A stretch of DNA of 44,122 bases, from the NCBI GenBank assembly GCA_947167845.1, contig CAMVJQ010000017.1, forward strand, positions 1-44,122, read 5' to 3'. Position numbers and translations under genes: made by a program. This stretch comes from an uncultured Prevotella sp. (lineage in GTDB: Bacteria; Bacteroidota; Bacteroidia; Bacteroidales; Bacteroidaceae). Within the stretch, counting starts at the first letter, position 1, and every line of letters starts with the position of its first letter. Shown here one piece after another: positions 1 through 8,050 of the stretch. The notes under the pieces were generated by a model. It saw nothing but the letters and a program-made list of their open reading frames with translations, searched no databases and was not told the origin of the DNA.

Positions 1-2
1 AT

Positions 3-764
3 GCCGTGCTGAAGATCAATTCTGGTGCCGGCGGTACGGAGGCTCAGGACTGGGCCTCGATGCTCATGCGTATGTATATGCGCTGGGCGGAGGCTCATGG
101 CTACAAGGTGACCATCTCCAACTTGCTCGACGGCGATGAAGCAGGCATCAAGAGCGTGACGATGCAGATAGAGGGTGGCGACTATGCCTACGGCTATCTG
201 AAGTCAGAGAATGGCGTCCACCGCCTGGTGCGTGTCTCGCCGTTCAATGCTCAGGGCAAACGCATGACCTCGTTTGCCTCGGTCTTCGTTTCGCCGCTGG
301 TCGACGACACCATCGAGGTGTATGTCGATCCTGCCAAACTGTCGTGGGACACGTTCCGCAGTAGTGGTGCCGGTGGACAGAACGTGAACAAGGTAGAGTC
401 GGGTGTCCGTCTGCGTTATTGGTACACAGATCCTGATACGGGTGAGGAAGAGGAGATCCTCATCGAGAATACGGAGACACGCGACCAGCCTAAGAATAAA
501 GAGCGCGCGATGGCGCTGCTCCGCTCGCAACTCTATGACAGGGCGATGAAGAAGCGTCTGGAGGCGCAGGCCAAGATTGAGGCTGGCAAGAAGAAAATAG
601 AGTGGGGCAGTCAGATTCGCAGTTACGTCTTTGACGACCGTCGCGTGAAAGACCATCGTACCAACTATCAGACAACGGATGTCGATGCTGTGATGGACGG
701 AAAGATTGACGGTTTCATCAAGGCCTATCTGATGGAGTTCCCCGTCAACGATGAAGAGAATTGA
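3..764 (+). CDS. prfB: Peptide chain release factor 2 (3' part, cut by window edge)
   Basis: Class I release factor that reads UGA/UAA in the ribosomal A site and triggers peptide release. Only the C-terminal part is present; the reading frame is open to the left edge. The segment GAGGTEAQDWASM and the catalytic GGQ loop (SSGAGGQNVNK, about residue 120 of the visible part) match RF2, as does the C-terminal WGSQIRSYVFDDRRVKDHRT. The conserved GAGGTEAQDW block identifies RF2 rather than RF1. The regulatory frameshift site, if present, would lie left of the window. A small membrane-protein gene follows after 28 bp in the same direction. Confidence 0.95.
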   Translation, partial: AVLKINSGAGGTEAQDWASMLMRMYMRWAEAHGYKVTISNLLDGDEAGIKSVTMQIEGGDYAYGYLKSENGVHRLVRVSPFNAQGKRMTSFASVFVSPLVDDTIEVYVDPAKLSWDTFRSSGAGGQNVNKVESGVRLRYWYTDPDTGEEEEILIENTETRDQPKNKERAMALLRSQLYDRAMKKRLEAQAKIEAGKKKIEWGSQIRSYVFDDRRVKDHRTNYQTTDVDAVMDGKIDGFIKAYLMEFPVNDEEN

Positions 765-792
765 AAACTAAATAATTAAAAAACTTAAGATT

Positions 793-951
793 ATGGCACA
801 AATTGCAAGAGCATCAAAGTCTGCCCAGAAGAAGGTAGAGTATCAGAAGAAGCAGGAAGAGGGTGGCAAGAAGGTCGTGAACTGGATTTTCGCCTGCCTT
901 ATCATCCTGGCTGTCCTGTTTGTCATCTATTCGGTCTATATCGTTTCCTGA
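793..951 (+). CDS. Small single-pass membrane protein, 52 aa
   Basis: Starts MAQIARASKSAQKK and has a lysine-rich, soluble N-terminal half (residues 1-28) followed by one hydrophobic helix (about residues 30-51, WIFACLIILAVLFVIYSV), ending SVYIVS. The charge pattern suggests the N-terminus stays in the cytoplasm. Its stop codon shares a base with the next start (TGATG at 949-953), so translation is probably coupled to the CYTH gene. The position between prfB and the CYTH gene and the clean frame support a real gene. I recognise no function. Confidence 0.75.
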   Translation: MAQIARASKSAQKKVEYQKKQEEGGKKVVNWIFACLIILAVLFVIYSVYIVS

Positions 952-1439
952 TGAGCGGATTAGAGATTGAACGGAAATTCCTTGTGACGGATGACAGTTA
1001 TAAGCGTCTGGCTTATGACAGTAGCCGTATCAGGCAAGGCTATATCTGCAGCCGTCACGGTCGCACCGTCAGGGTGCGCATCCGTGACAGCCGCGGGTAT
1101 CTCACCATCAAAGGCCCCTCAGCCAACGGCGGCCTGAGCCGTTATGAGTTTGAAAAGGAGATTACGATCGACGAAGCGGAGCAGTTGATGCGGCTCTGTG
1201 AACCGGGCATCATCGACAAGACCCGTTATCTCGTCAAGAGCGGCCGCCACACCTTCGAGGTTGATGAGTTCTATGGCGAGAATGCCGGATTGGTGATGGC
1301 GGAGGTGGAGTTAGGTTCAGAGACGGAATCATACGAAAAGCCCGATTTCATCGGAAAGGAAGTGACGGGCGACAGCCGGTATTACAATTCCCATCTCCGT
1401 GTGAACCCATTCAGCGTCTGGGGTAAAAGCGCAGAATAA
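951..1439 (+). CDS. CYTH-domain protein (triphosphate tunnel metalloenzyme)
   Basis: 162 residues beginning MSGLEIERKFLV, the ExExK signature of the CYTH superfamily. This fold binds triphosphates in a beta-barrel tunnel with divalent metal. Bacterial single-domain members of this size are usually inorganic triphosphatases, though some are annotated as class IV adenylate cyclases. Further basic and acidic strands follow the family pattern (VRVRIRD, YLTIKGP, YEFEKEI, FEVDEF, AEVEL). Translation is probably coupled to the upstream 52-residue gene. The 3' end overlaps the convergent VanZ-like gene by 29 bp. The exact substrate cannot be told from sequence. Confidence 0.9.
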   Translation: MSGLEIERKFLVTDDSYKRLAYDSSRIRQGYICSRHGRTVRVRIRDSRGYLTIKGPSANGGLSRYEFEKEITIDEAEQLMRLCEPGIIDKTRYLVKSGRHTFEVDEFYGENAGLVMAEVELGSETESYEKPDFIGKEVTGDSRYYNSHLRVNPFSVWGKSAE

Positions 1440-1803
1440 GCAGGCCGACGATAGCACCGAGTGTGGCTCCGATGGTATTGGCTGCAAGATCCAGCCAACT
1501 GCCTTCACGTGTCGCTGTACAGTATTCCTGCATCAGTTCGAGCAGGCCGCTCATGATGACAGGAGCGAGCCAAGCCCAGAAGAACAGTTTCTCATAATCG
1601 TATCTTCGGTGGTTGTGCATATACTCAATCCATATCACTGAGCAGGTGCCGCCATACATGATGAAGTGTACCCATTTGTCGATTAATTTGATATTGTCAA
1701 ATGGCGTTTCAGGGAAAAACGGGGTAAGTGATAGTATCCAAATCAATACTATGCAGACAAGCGAAAACGGGTATTTCTTGATAAATTGAAGGAAAAAAGT
1801 CAT
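1411..1803 (-). CDS. VanZ-like family membrane protein
   Basis: 130 residues with about four membrane helices (roughly 11-27, 45-60, 75-92, 108-125). Family hallmarks visible are a Lys-Trp-Val-His segment (DKWVHFIMYGG) and the acidic-polar stretch ELMQEYCTATREGSWLDL before the last helix. VanZ proteins are small membrane proteins, one of which contributes to teicoplanin resistance; the role of the common Bacteroidetes members is unknown. It converges on and overlaps the CYTH gene. A minus-strand promoter element lies at 1824-1831, back to back with that of the symporter. Confidence 0.85.
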   Translation of the reverse strand: MTFFLQFIKKYPFSLVCIVLIWILSLTPFFPETPFDNIKLIDKWVHFIMYGGTCSVIWIEYMHNHRRYDYEKLFFWAWLAPVIMSGLLELMQEYCTATREGSWLDLAANTIGATLGAIVGLLILRFYPRR

Positions 1804-1823
1804 ATTTACTTATATTTTTGGTG

Positions 1824-1851
1824 CAAAATTAAGAAATATTTTATACTTTTG
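1824..1851. promoter_or_regulatory. Divergent promoter pair, VanZ-like gene / first symporter
   Basis: A minus-strand -7 element TAATTTTG (1824-1831) has a GTTG about 20 bases upstream. A plus-strand -7 element TACTTTTG lies at 1844-1851. Both fit TAnnTTTG, and they sit within 28 bp of each other, so the two genes probably compete for polymerase. The plus -33 box is weak. Confidence 0.5.
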
Positions 1852-1876
1852 CAACGTTTTTATGAAAAAAGTGATT

Positions 1877-3247
1877 ATGTCAAAACTGGAGAGAGCGAGT
1901 TTCGGGAGTAAACTTGGCGTCATTCTGGCTACGGCAGGTTCTGCGGTTGGTCTGGGTAACGTGTGGCGTTTTCCCTATATGACGGGCCAGAATGGTGGCG
2001 CAGTGTTTATCATGATATATATCGGGTGTGTCATCTTGCTGGGAATCCCCTGTATGATCAGCGAGTTTATCATCGGGCGTCACGCTCAGGCGAATACCGC
2101 CCGGGCCTATCGCAAGGTGGCAGGTGCCAACCCTCTGTCATACATAGGCTATATGAGTGTGCTGACGGGATTCCTGATCACCGGCTACTATGCAGTCGTC
2201 TCAGGCTGGTGCCTGCAATATATCTGGGCGTCGCTTATCGGGCAGTTGAACGGTGGCACCCCGGCTTTCTACACCGACTATTTCAAGTCATTCTCACAGG
2301 ACCCTGTCAAACCTGTCTACTGGACTATACTGGTGCTGTTTGTGACCTTTATGGTCATCAGGGGCGGTGTCCGTAATGGTATTGAGCGGGCGTCCAAGAT
2401 GATGATGCCCACCTTATTTATATTATTATTGATTATCGTCGGTGCATCCTGCATGCTGCCCAATGCGGAGAAAGGTGTCGAGTTCCTCTTCAAGCCAGAT
2501 ATAAGGATGATCAATGGCGATGTGTTCCTGGCGGCACTGGGCCAGTCGTTCTATTCGCTCAGCATAGCGATGGGCTGTATTTGCACCTATGCCAGTTATT
2601 TCTCCAAGCAGACCAACCTGACGACTTCTGCCCTACAGATAGGTGTCATCGACTGCATCGTGGCCATCTTGGCGGGACTGATGATATTCCCTGCGGCTTT
2701 CTCTGTCGGTGTCAATCCCGACAGCGGCCCTTCGCTCATCTTTATCACACTGCCGAATGTGTTCCAGCAGGCCTTTGGCTCTATACCGATGCTGGGCTAT
2801 CTCATATCCCTGCTGTTCTATGCCCTCCTCTCCATGGCGGCCCTCACGTCGCTTATTTCCTTGCATGAGGTCAGTACGGCCTTCTTCAGCGAGGAACTGG
2901 GGATGACCCGGAAGCGTGCGGCCCTGCTGGTCACAGTGTCCTGCACGGTGATGGGTGCAGTGTGCTCCCTTTCTCTCGGCCCCTCCGGACAGTATCTGCA
3001 TCTCTTTGGCAAGAGCCTCTTCGATGTGTTCGACTTCGTGACCGGGCAGATATTCCTGCCAATTGCCGGCTTCTTGACATGCATCCTGATTGGCTGGTTT
3101 GTACCTCACAAGATGGTGCGCGATGAGTTTACTAACAACGGTACGTTGCGCGCGGGCACGCTTTTCCATTACTATCTCTTCCAGGTGAAGTATGTCTGTC
3201 CGCTTTGCATTCTCTTTATTTTCCTGCACCAACTCGGCCTGATATAA
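1877..3247 (+). CDS. Neurotransmitter:sodium symporter (NSS/SNF family), copy 1
   Basis: About 456 residues with eleven to twelve membrane helices. Helix 1 carries the NSS signature VGLGNVWRFPY followed by GQNGGAVF, which contributes to the sodium and substrate sites. The family takes up amino acids or related amines with sodium. I prefer the ATG at 1877 to the in-frame ATG at 1862. The promoter -7 box ends at 1851, leaving almost no leader before 1862, and from 1877 the N-terminus (MSKLERASFGSKLG) aligns with that of the downstream paralogue. Substrate unknown. Three 8-bp repeats separate it from copy 2. Confidence 0.9.
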   Translation: MSKLERASFGSKLGVILATAGSAVGLGNVWRFPYMTGQNGGAVFIMIYIGCVILLGIPCMISEFIIGRHAQANTARAYRKVAGANPLSYIGYMSVLTGFLITGYYAVVSGWCLQYIWASLIGQLNGGTPAFYTDYFKSFSQDPVKPVYWTILVLFVTFMVIRGGVRNGIERASKMMMPTLFILLLIIVGASCMLPNAEKGVEFLFKPDIRMINGDVFLAALGQSFYSLSIAMGCICTYASYFSKQTNLTTSALQIGVIDCIVAILAGLMIFPAAFSVGVNPDSGPSLIFITLPNVFQQAFGSIPMLGYLISLLFYALLSMAALTSLISLHEVSTAFFSEELGMTRKRAALLVTVSCTVMGAVCSLSLGPSGQYLHLFGKSLFDVFDFVTGQIFLPIAGFLTCILIGWFVPHKMVRDEFTNNGTLRAGTLFHYYLFQVKYVCPLCILFIFLHQLGLI

Positions 3248-3271
3248 AAGGTAAAAAGGTATAAAGGTAAA
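3248..3271 (+). repeat. Octamer tandem repeat AAGGTAAA x3
   Basis: Three 8-bp units (aaggtaaa, aaggtata, aaggtaaa) fill the whole gap between the two symporter genes and end two bases before the second start codon. The same octamer, inverted, follows the helix-hairpin-helix gene at 5525-5550. Copy-number change would alter the spacing in front of the second symporter. Confidence 0.8.
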
Positions 3272-3273
3272 AG

Positions 3274-4629
3274 ATGGAGTCAAGGGGTAATTTCGGCAGT
3301 AAACTGGGCATTGTCCTCGCTACGGCTGGTTCGGCAGTGGGCTTGGGCAACGTGTGGCGTTTCCCGTTTATGGTCGGCCAGAATGGAGGTGCCGCCTTCA
3401 TCGTGGTTTATCTTGGGTGTATCCTGCTGCTTGGCATCCCGGGCATGGTGAGCGAGTTTATCGTGGGACGCCACTCTCAGACAAATGCGGCCCGCGCATA
3501 CGCCAGTTTTACGCATAACAGGGCATGGGGGCTTGTCGGCATTCTGGGCATTCTGACTTCAAGCATAATCCTTGGCTTCTATGCGGTTGTGGCGGGCTGG
3601 TGCCTGCATTATTTGGGCGCTTCGGTTATGGGGCACTTGAAGGGTGACAACACTTATGTACTCCAGTATTTTCAGACGTTTTCTTCCGATCCGGTAAAGC
3701 CGGCCATGCTCGGCGTGGCATTTGTTTTCGTGACCCATTTCATCGTGGTGCGTGGTGTGCGTAACGGGATAGAGAAAGCGTCGAAACTGTTGATGCCCCT
3801 GCTCTTTATCCTGCTGCTGATTATCGTGGTGGCCTCCTGCTCGCTGCCTGATGCGATGAAGGGGGTGGAGTTCCTGCTGAAGCCCGACTTCTCCAAACTC
3901 AACAGTCGGGTGTTCCTTGAGGCCTTGGGCCAAGCCTTTTTCTCGTTGAGTCTGGGCACGGCCTGTCTGTGTACCTATGCCAGTTACTTCTCCAGAGACA
4001 CGCGGCTGTGGCATTCGGCGGGGCAGATTGCCTTGGTGGATTTCCTGATAGCCGTGTTGTCGGGCCTGATGATTTTTCCGGCTGCTTTCTCTGTGGGCGT
4101 TCAGCCCGACAGCGGTCCGTCTCTTATCTTCATCACTCTGCCCAACGTGTTCCAGCAGGCCTTTGCCTTTATGCCGTCGTTGGGCTATGTGATTTCCATT
4201 ATGTTCTATGCACTTCTGGTCTTTGCCGCACTGACATCCACCATCTCCATGCATGAGATAGGCACGGCCTTCTTTACGGAGGAGTTGGGGCTGAGGCGTT
4301 CGCATGCCGCATGGGTAATTACTGTTTGTTGCAGTATTCTGGCCGTGTTCTGTTCCTTGTCAGTCGGACAGTCGGAGATACAGTTGTTTGGCAGGCCCCT
4401 GATGGACTTCTGCGATTATGTGACGGCCCAGGTGATGTTGCCGTTGGGCGCACTGTTGACAAGCATTCTCGTGGGCTGGCTTGCTTCAAGGTCGGTGGTC
4501 CGCAATGAGTTTACCAATTATGAGACATCATCCGCCAAGGCGTATTATCCTTTCTATATGTTCTGTGTGCGCTATATTGTACCAGTCTGTATCCTTCTGA
4601 TTCTGATGCATCAGTTTGGCATAATATGA
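3274..4629 (+). CDS. Neurotransmitter:sodium symporter (NSS/SNF family), copy 2
   Basis: 451 residues, clearly paralogous to the gene just upstream along its whole length: the same helix-1 signature VGLGNVWRFPF, the shared PDSGPSLIFITLPNVFQQAF block and the same C-terminal VRNEF-TN motif. Sodium-coupled uptake of an amino acid or similar amine is expected. The two copies differ most in the loop after helix 2 and in helices 9-11, as expected after duplication and divergence of substrate preference. Its stop overlaps the next start (ATGA at 4626-4629), so the helix-hairpin-helix gene is probably translationally coupled. Confidence 0.9.
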   Translation: MESRGNFGSKLGIVLATAGSAVGLGNVWRFPFMVGQNGGAAFIVVYLGCILLLGIPGMVSEFIVGRHSQTNAARAYASFTHNRAWGLVGILGILTSSIILGFYAVVAGWCLHYLGASVMGHLKGDNTYVLQYFQTFSSDPVKPAMLGVAFVFVTHFIVVRGVRNGIEKASKLLMPLLFILLLIIVVASCSLPDAMKGVEFLLKPDFSKLNSRVFLEALGQAFFSLSLGTACLCTYASYFSRDTRLWHSAGQIALVDFLIAVLSGLMIFPAAFSVGVQPDSGPSLIFITLPNVFQQAFAFMPSLGYVISIMFYALLVFAALTSTISMHEIGTAFFTEELGLRRSHAAWVITVCCSILAVFCSLSVGQSEIQLFGRPLMDFCDYVTAQVMLPLGALLTSILVGWLASRSVVRNEFTNYETSSAKAYYPFYMFCVRYIVPVCILLILMHQFGII

Positions 4630-5516
4630 TTTTCAGAGAGTTTTTCTATCTTCAGAAGTCTGACCGTAAGGTGATTCTTACCCTGCTTTGCGTGATAGTC
4701 GTCGCGTTGGGAGTCATCTACTGGACGGGTGGAAAGACAGAAGGGGCGTCTGTGGCGGATAGCCTTGGCCGAAAGCCTTATCCTGTTTCCCGACGGCATC
4801 AGTCCCGGAACTACTATGTTCCTCCGAGGCGGGTGGAGCGCTTCGCGTTCGATCCCAATACAGCCGACAGCACACAGTTGCTCCGGCTGGGGCTGCAGCC
4901 GTGGCAGGTGCGCAATATCTATAAGTATCGGGCCAGGGGAGGTATCTATCGTCAGCCATCCGACTTTGCGCGGCTGTATGGCCTCACCGTCAAGGAGTAT
5001 CGCGAGTTAGAGCCTTACATCCGGATCTCCCGTGACTATCAGCCCGCATCAGTGTTGGTGGAGAAGGAACGCGCCTCGGCTCCGCGCGACACTGTCGTCG
5101 CCCGCTATCCGGAGAAGATTAAGGAAGGGGAGTTTGTGGATCTGGCTGTCGCAGATACGACAGCCTTGAAGCGGGTGCCGGGCATCGGCCCCTATTTCGC
5201 GCGGAAGATCATACAATACCGTGAGAGACTTGGGGGCTATGTCAGTCTCCGGCAGTTGGATGAGATAGACGGTTTCCCAGAAGAGTCAAAACACTATCTG
5301 ACTATTGGGAAAGCCGCTCCCCGGCAGTTGGATGTCAACCGGCTCTCACTCGAAGCGTTGCGGCGTCATCCCTATATCAATTTCTATCAGGCGAAGGCCA
5401 TCACCGATTATCGCCGGTTGCACGGGCCGCTCAAATCCCTCTATGACCTGCGCCTGTCGAAAGACTTTCCTGCGGAGGCCATTCAGCGTCTGGAGCCTTA
5501 TGTCGAATGCCGTTGA
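4626..5516 (+). CDS. Helix-hairpin-helix protein with N-terminal membrane anchor (ComEA-like)
   Basis: 296 residues. One membrane helix at about residues 16-34 (VILTLLCVIVVALGVIYW) anchors it, leaving the rest outside the cytoplasm. Three ComEA-type helix-hairpin-helix units follow (about residues 75-135, 170-225 and 235-295), the second with the typical VPGIGPYFARKI turn. The family binds DNA without sequence preference; ComEA brings DNA to the uptake channel in competent bacteria. No other competence gene is nearby, so the role here is inferred only. It overlaps the upstream symporter by 4 bp. Confidence 0.8.
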   Translation: MIFREFFYLQKSDRKVILTLLCVIVVALGVIYWTGGKTEGASVADSLGRKPYPVSRRHQSRNYYVPPRRVERFAFDPNTADSTQLLRLGLQPWQVRNIYKYRARGGIYRQPSDFARLYGLTVKEYRELEPYIRISRDYQPASVLVEKERASAPRDTVVARYPEKIKEGEFVDLAVADTTALKRVPGIGPYFARKIIQYRERLGGYVSLRQLDEIDGFPEESKHYLTIGKAAPRQLDVNRLSLEALRRHPYINFYQAKAITDYRRLHGPLKSLYDLRLSKDFPAEAIQRLEPYVECR

Positions 5517-5524
5517 GTGATGAC

Positions 5525-5550
5525 CCTTTTACCTTTTTACCTTTTTACCT
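5525..5550 (+). repeat. Octamer repeat TTTTTACC, about 3 copies
   Basis: Three T-rich octamers in the 3' region of the helix-hairpin-helix gene are the reverse complement of the AAGGTAAA repeat at 3248-3271. The two tracts bracket copy 2 of the symporter and the helix-hairpin-helix gene in opposite orientation. Confidence 0.75.
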
Positions 5551-5588
5551 GTGCCTTTTCTATTCTGCAGGTATGTTTGTTTTTCCTG

Positions 5589-5603
5589 CATTGCCTACAT
5601 TTA
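5589..5603 (+). repeat. Left 15-bp inverted repeat of the VirE module
   Basis: The 15-mer cattgcctacattta is the exact reverse complement of 8036-8050 on the other side of the VirE gene. Just inside it are atgtaggca (5637-5645) and atgtatgcac (5656-5665), which recur as one joined block at 8039-8057. They may be module ends or protein-binding sites. Confidence 0.6.
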
Positions 5604-5667
5604 CGCGTAAGTTATTGATTGTGTGCCTTCTATGCTATGTAGGCAGATGTTGCTTATGTATGCACGT

Positions 5668-7752
5668 TCATTTCTTCTTGCGCACCAGATAGAGCATCCC
5701 CTTCGTCACGCGCTTCTGCCTAAGGCGGGGCACGCTCTTCAGATATCTGCCGAAGGGGGCCACGCCCATGGCGTTCAGCCCTGCTCCGGCGATGCGCCGC
5801 AGACTGTCGTAGATGGCCGTGGGCGACATCCATTCCCCGTCGTCCTCGCTATTGGCGGGCTCGTAATACTCGTTGAAATACAGCAAGGCGGGCGGCGTGA
5901 TCTGGAAGGCGCGGTTGTGCTCCTGTATCTCCCTCACCTCTTCAGGCGTGAACCACCACTGCATCCTGCGCTCCGTCACCATCGTGTAGGCCTGCCCGTA
6001 GAGTCCCTCGTAGTTGGGCTCATAACTGGTGTCGATGGGAGCCGTCAGACTCACGCAGATGAAACGGCGACTGCCGGTGGGGTCGCTCAGTGCATTCTGC
6101 TCGTTTGTTGTGGCGATGAATGAGGCGTAACGCTTGAACTCCTCGACGTGCTTGCCGTAGGGGCGCTTGATCTTCACGCTGGGCAGTTGGATGATGTTCT
6201 TCAGAAAGTCCTCCTGCAACTTCGGGCTGATCCGGTTGAACTCGTCGAGGTTGATGAGCAGGAAGTTGTGCATCGCCTGCAGCGTGGGCCGCTTGTCGCT
6301 GATCTCCAGGTTTTCATGGAATCCCCAGCGCAGTTCCTTGGGCAGCAGGTTGCGGCAGAACGTTGTCTTGCCGTCGCCCTGTGGCGAGATGAGCAGGGGC
6401 ACCACGGAGTTGCCGTAATCCTGGCCGATGGGGAGCCACTGTGCCACCATGTATAGGAACCACTTCTTGAACCACGTCTCCCACTGCGGGATGTCGCAGG
6501 GCACGGTGCGTGCCAGCATGGCGATATGGTCGGTCTTGCCGTCCCAGGCTTTCGAGACCTTCAGCAGATAGTCCTCCACGGGGTTGCTCTGCCGGATCAG
6601 GTTCGAGCGTACGTATCGTCTGACGTCCTTGTCTCTTACGTCCAGGCCTGCCAGCCGCGCCTCGATGCTGATGCCGTTGGCGGCGGCTTCGTCGCAGGGC
6701 TTCCAGTCCTGTATCCACGTGTTGTTGGGCCGGTATTCCGTGTAGCCCATCACCGTGTTGTAGCGGAACACGTAGCGGGTGGTCAGAAAGCGGATGATCC
6801 GCCGCGTCTCGAGCCCGATGTCCGTGTTGTCCTTCAGGGGTTGCGGCTTGTTCTCCGTATAGACGGCCGCGACGATGGTCCTGCAGGTGTCCTCGTCATA
6901 GTCGGCCTTGAACTTGTGGTGGTTGTGGAGGTGCAGGAATGCCTCCTCCTCGGGCACGCCCATCTGGCAGAGCCGCGTGGCCAGTTCTGTGATGTAGGCC
7001 TCATGCCGCTGCGACTCGATGAGATCGATCGTGTCTTCGTAGGCCTGTTCCGCCGCCCGCTCGTACATCCGCTCATAGTCGGCGTAGAGTCTCAGGTCCA
7101 CCTCTCGCTGTTCCGGCGTCTCGGTGGGAGGCTCCGCGTTGGCGAAGGGGTTGAGCAGCACCAGGAGCGGCGTCGGCTGCGGGTTGTAGTATGGCGACTT
7201 GTCCAGAGTCATGAGGAACCCGCTCCTTGCCGAGACCACCTGTCGCTCAATGGGCTTCTGCAGGATGCCGCTATATGCGGTGCAGGCGGCCTCGTAGGCC
7301 TTCTTGCAGAAGATGTCGATGTCGGCCTCCCTTTCTGGCATCGGCCCCTCCTTGGGGGCTACGGCCACGATGACCTCCACGCTCCGTCCGTCGGCTCCGG
7401 CAAATGCCGCCAGCGTCATCGGCAGCATTTTCGAGGCCTCTTTCACCGCCTCGATGTCTTCCGGTCTGAGCAGACTGCCTACATGGAGCGTCACCAACCC
7501 GTTGAATGCCAGAATCTTAAGGTTTCCGTTCTGGGTCTTCTCCATTTCGACGGAAGGATGGATTCTTGCGATGGGGTGCTCTCGCTCGTATGATGTGGAA
7601 TCGCCGTTCTCGGCGATGTATCTGCGCAGTTTGCCGATGTCCTCGGCCTTCGTGTCCGTCCGGATGCGCTCCATCAGCCACTCCAAAGGCTTTACTTGGA
7701 GATGCGCAACCTTCTTCTTGTCTGTTCTTACTATCGAAATCTTCATAGTCAT
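5668..7752 (-). CDS. VirE/VapE-type primase-helicase protein with BT4734-like N-terminus
   Basis: 694 residues. The N-terminal third resembles the BT4734-like (VirE_N) domain. A middle region with histidine-rich AFLHLHNHHKF resembles a primase C-terminal helical domain. The C-terminal half is a VirE/VapE P-loop domain: Walker A SPQGDGKTTF at about 455-464, Walker B LLINLDEF near 500, and an arginine-finger-like GSRRF near 550. Such proteins act as replication or primase-helicase proteins of phages, islands and plasmids. No integrase, HU or lysis gene adjoins it, so it looks like a solo module. The start ATG overlaps the stop of a 72-residue ORF (ATGA at 7749-7752); a second ATG lies 6 bp inside. 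Confidence 0.85.
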   Translation of the reverse strand: MTMKISIVRTDKKKVAHLQVKPLEWLMERIRTDTKAEDIGKLRRYIAENGDSTSYEREHPIARIHPSVEMEKTQNGNLKILAFNGLVTLHVGSLLRPEDIEAVKEASKMLPMTLAAFAGADGRSVEVIVAVAPKEGPMPEREADIDIFCKKAYEAACTAYSGILQKPIERQVVSARSGFLMTLDKSPYYNPQPTPLLVLLNPFANAEPPTETPEQREVDLRLYADYERMYERAAEQAYEDTIDLIESQRHEAYITELATRLCQMGVPEEEAFLHLHNHHKFKADYDEDTCRTIVAAVYTENKPQPLKDNTDIGLETRRIIRFLTTRYVFRYNTVMGYTEYRPNNTWIQDWKPCDEAAANGISIEARLAGLDVRDKDVRRYVRSNLIRQSNPVEDYLLKVSKAWDGKTDHIAMLARTVPCDIPQWETWFKKWFLYMVAQWLPIGQDYGNSVVPLLISPQGDGKTTFCRNLLPKELRWGFHENLEISDKRPTLQAMHNFLLINLDEFNRISPKLQEDFLKNIIQLPSVKIKRPYGKHVEEFKRYASFIATTNEQNALSDPTGSRRFICVSLTAPIDTSYEPNYEGLYGQAYTMVTERRMQWWFTPEEVREIQEHNRAFQITPPALLYFNEYYEPANSEDDGEWMSPTAIYDSLRRIAGAGLNAMGVAPFGRYLKSVPRLRQKRVTKGMLYLVRKKK

Positions 7753-7967
7753 CGTTTGTCGTTTGTTCCAAGCCCTGGGACTTTTCTAAAGTGGCTCTTG
7801 TTGCTGCTAAAGTGGCACTTATTGTTTCTAAAGAGGCACTTATTGTTTCTAAAGAGGCACTTATTGTTTCTAAAGAGGCTCCTGTTCTTTGTCCCAAGGC
7901 TTGGGACAAACCCCAGGAAATCGTTGGGGTTGGTTGCCTCCTCTGTTGTCGTCCTATAATCTGTCAT
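7749..7967 (-). CDS. Possible 72-aa repeat peptide upstream of VirE
   Basis: An open frame whose stop codon overlaps the VirE start by 4 bp, the arrangement expected of a coupled gene. It translates the 21-bp repeats as heptapeptides (LFRNNKC three times, plus variants), flanked by matching FVPSLGT and VPGLGT segments from the two palindromes. No known domain. The DNA repeat may instead be a binding-site array that happens to be open; another frame also reads through the repeats (SLETISA). Treat as uncertain. Confidence 0.35.
   Translation of the reverse strand: MTDYRTTTEEATNPNDFLGFVPSLGTKNRSLFRNNKCLFRNNKCLFRNNKCHFSSNKSHFRKVPGLGTNDKR
7762..7784. repeat. Imperfect palindrome flanking the 21-bp array (VirE side)
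   Basis: A 23-bp element, arms tttgttccaag and cctgggacttt, that matches the perfect palindrome at 7888-7910 at 17 of 23 positions. It marks the VirE-proximal end of the repeat array. Confidence 0.6.
7783..7887 (+). repeat. Five tandem 21-bp iteron-like repeats
   Basis: Units begin at 7783, 7804, 7825, 7846 and 7867. The third and fourth (tttctaaagaggcacttattg is the 21-bp unit, shown here as tttctaaagagg plus cacttattg) are identical and the others differ at a few positions. A period of 21 bp places every unit on the same face of the helix. Position directly upstream of a replication-type gene makes an iteron (initiator-binding) role plausible, but the array is also inside an open frame. 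Confidence 0.75.
7888..7910. repeat. Perfect 23-bp palindrome at the distal end of the array
   Basis: Arms tttgtcccaag (7888-7898) and cttgggacaaa (7900-7910) are exact inverted copies around one central base. A degenerate copy closes the other end of the 21-bp array. Confidence 0.7.
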
Positions 7968-8035
7968 GCCTGTTTGCTTACATTATTATATTTTGCATAC
8001 ATTATTTATATGCTTGATTGACAGTATGTTGCGTC

Positions 8036-8050
8036 TAAATGTAGGCAATG
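8036..8050 (+). repeat. Right 15-bp inverted repeat of the VirE module
   Basis: taaatgtaggcaatg, exact reverse complement of 5589-5603. It continues directly into tatgcac, giving the block that appears at the left end with a 10-bp insertion. The distance between the outer ends is 2462 bp. Confidence 0.6.

Noticed and set aside
7783..7887. 21-bp repeats as a CRISPR array
   Set aside because: The units are directly adjacent with no spacers, too short for CRISPR repeats, and no cas gene is near.
5589..8050. VirE module as a classic insertion sequence
   Set aside because: No transposase and no clear target-site duplication outside the 15-bp inverted repeats.
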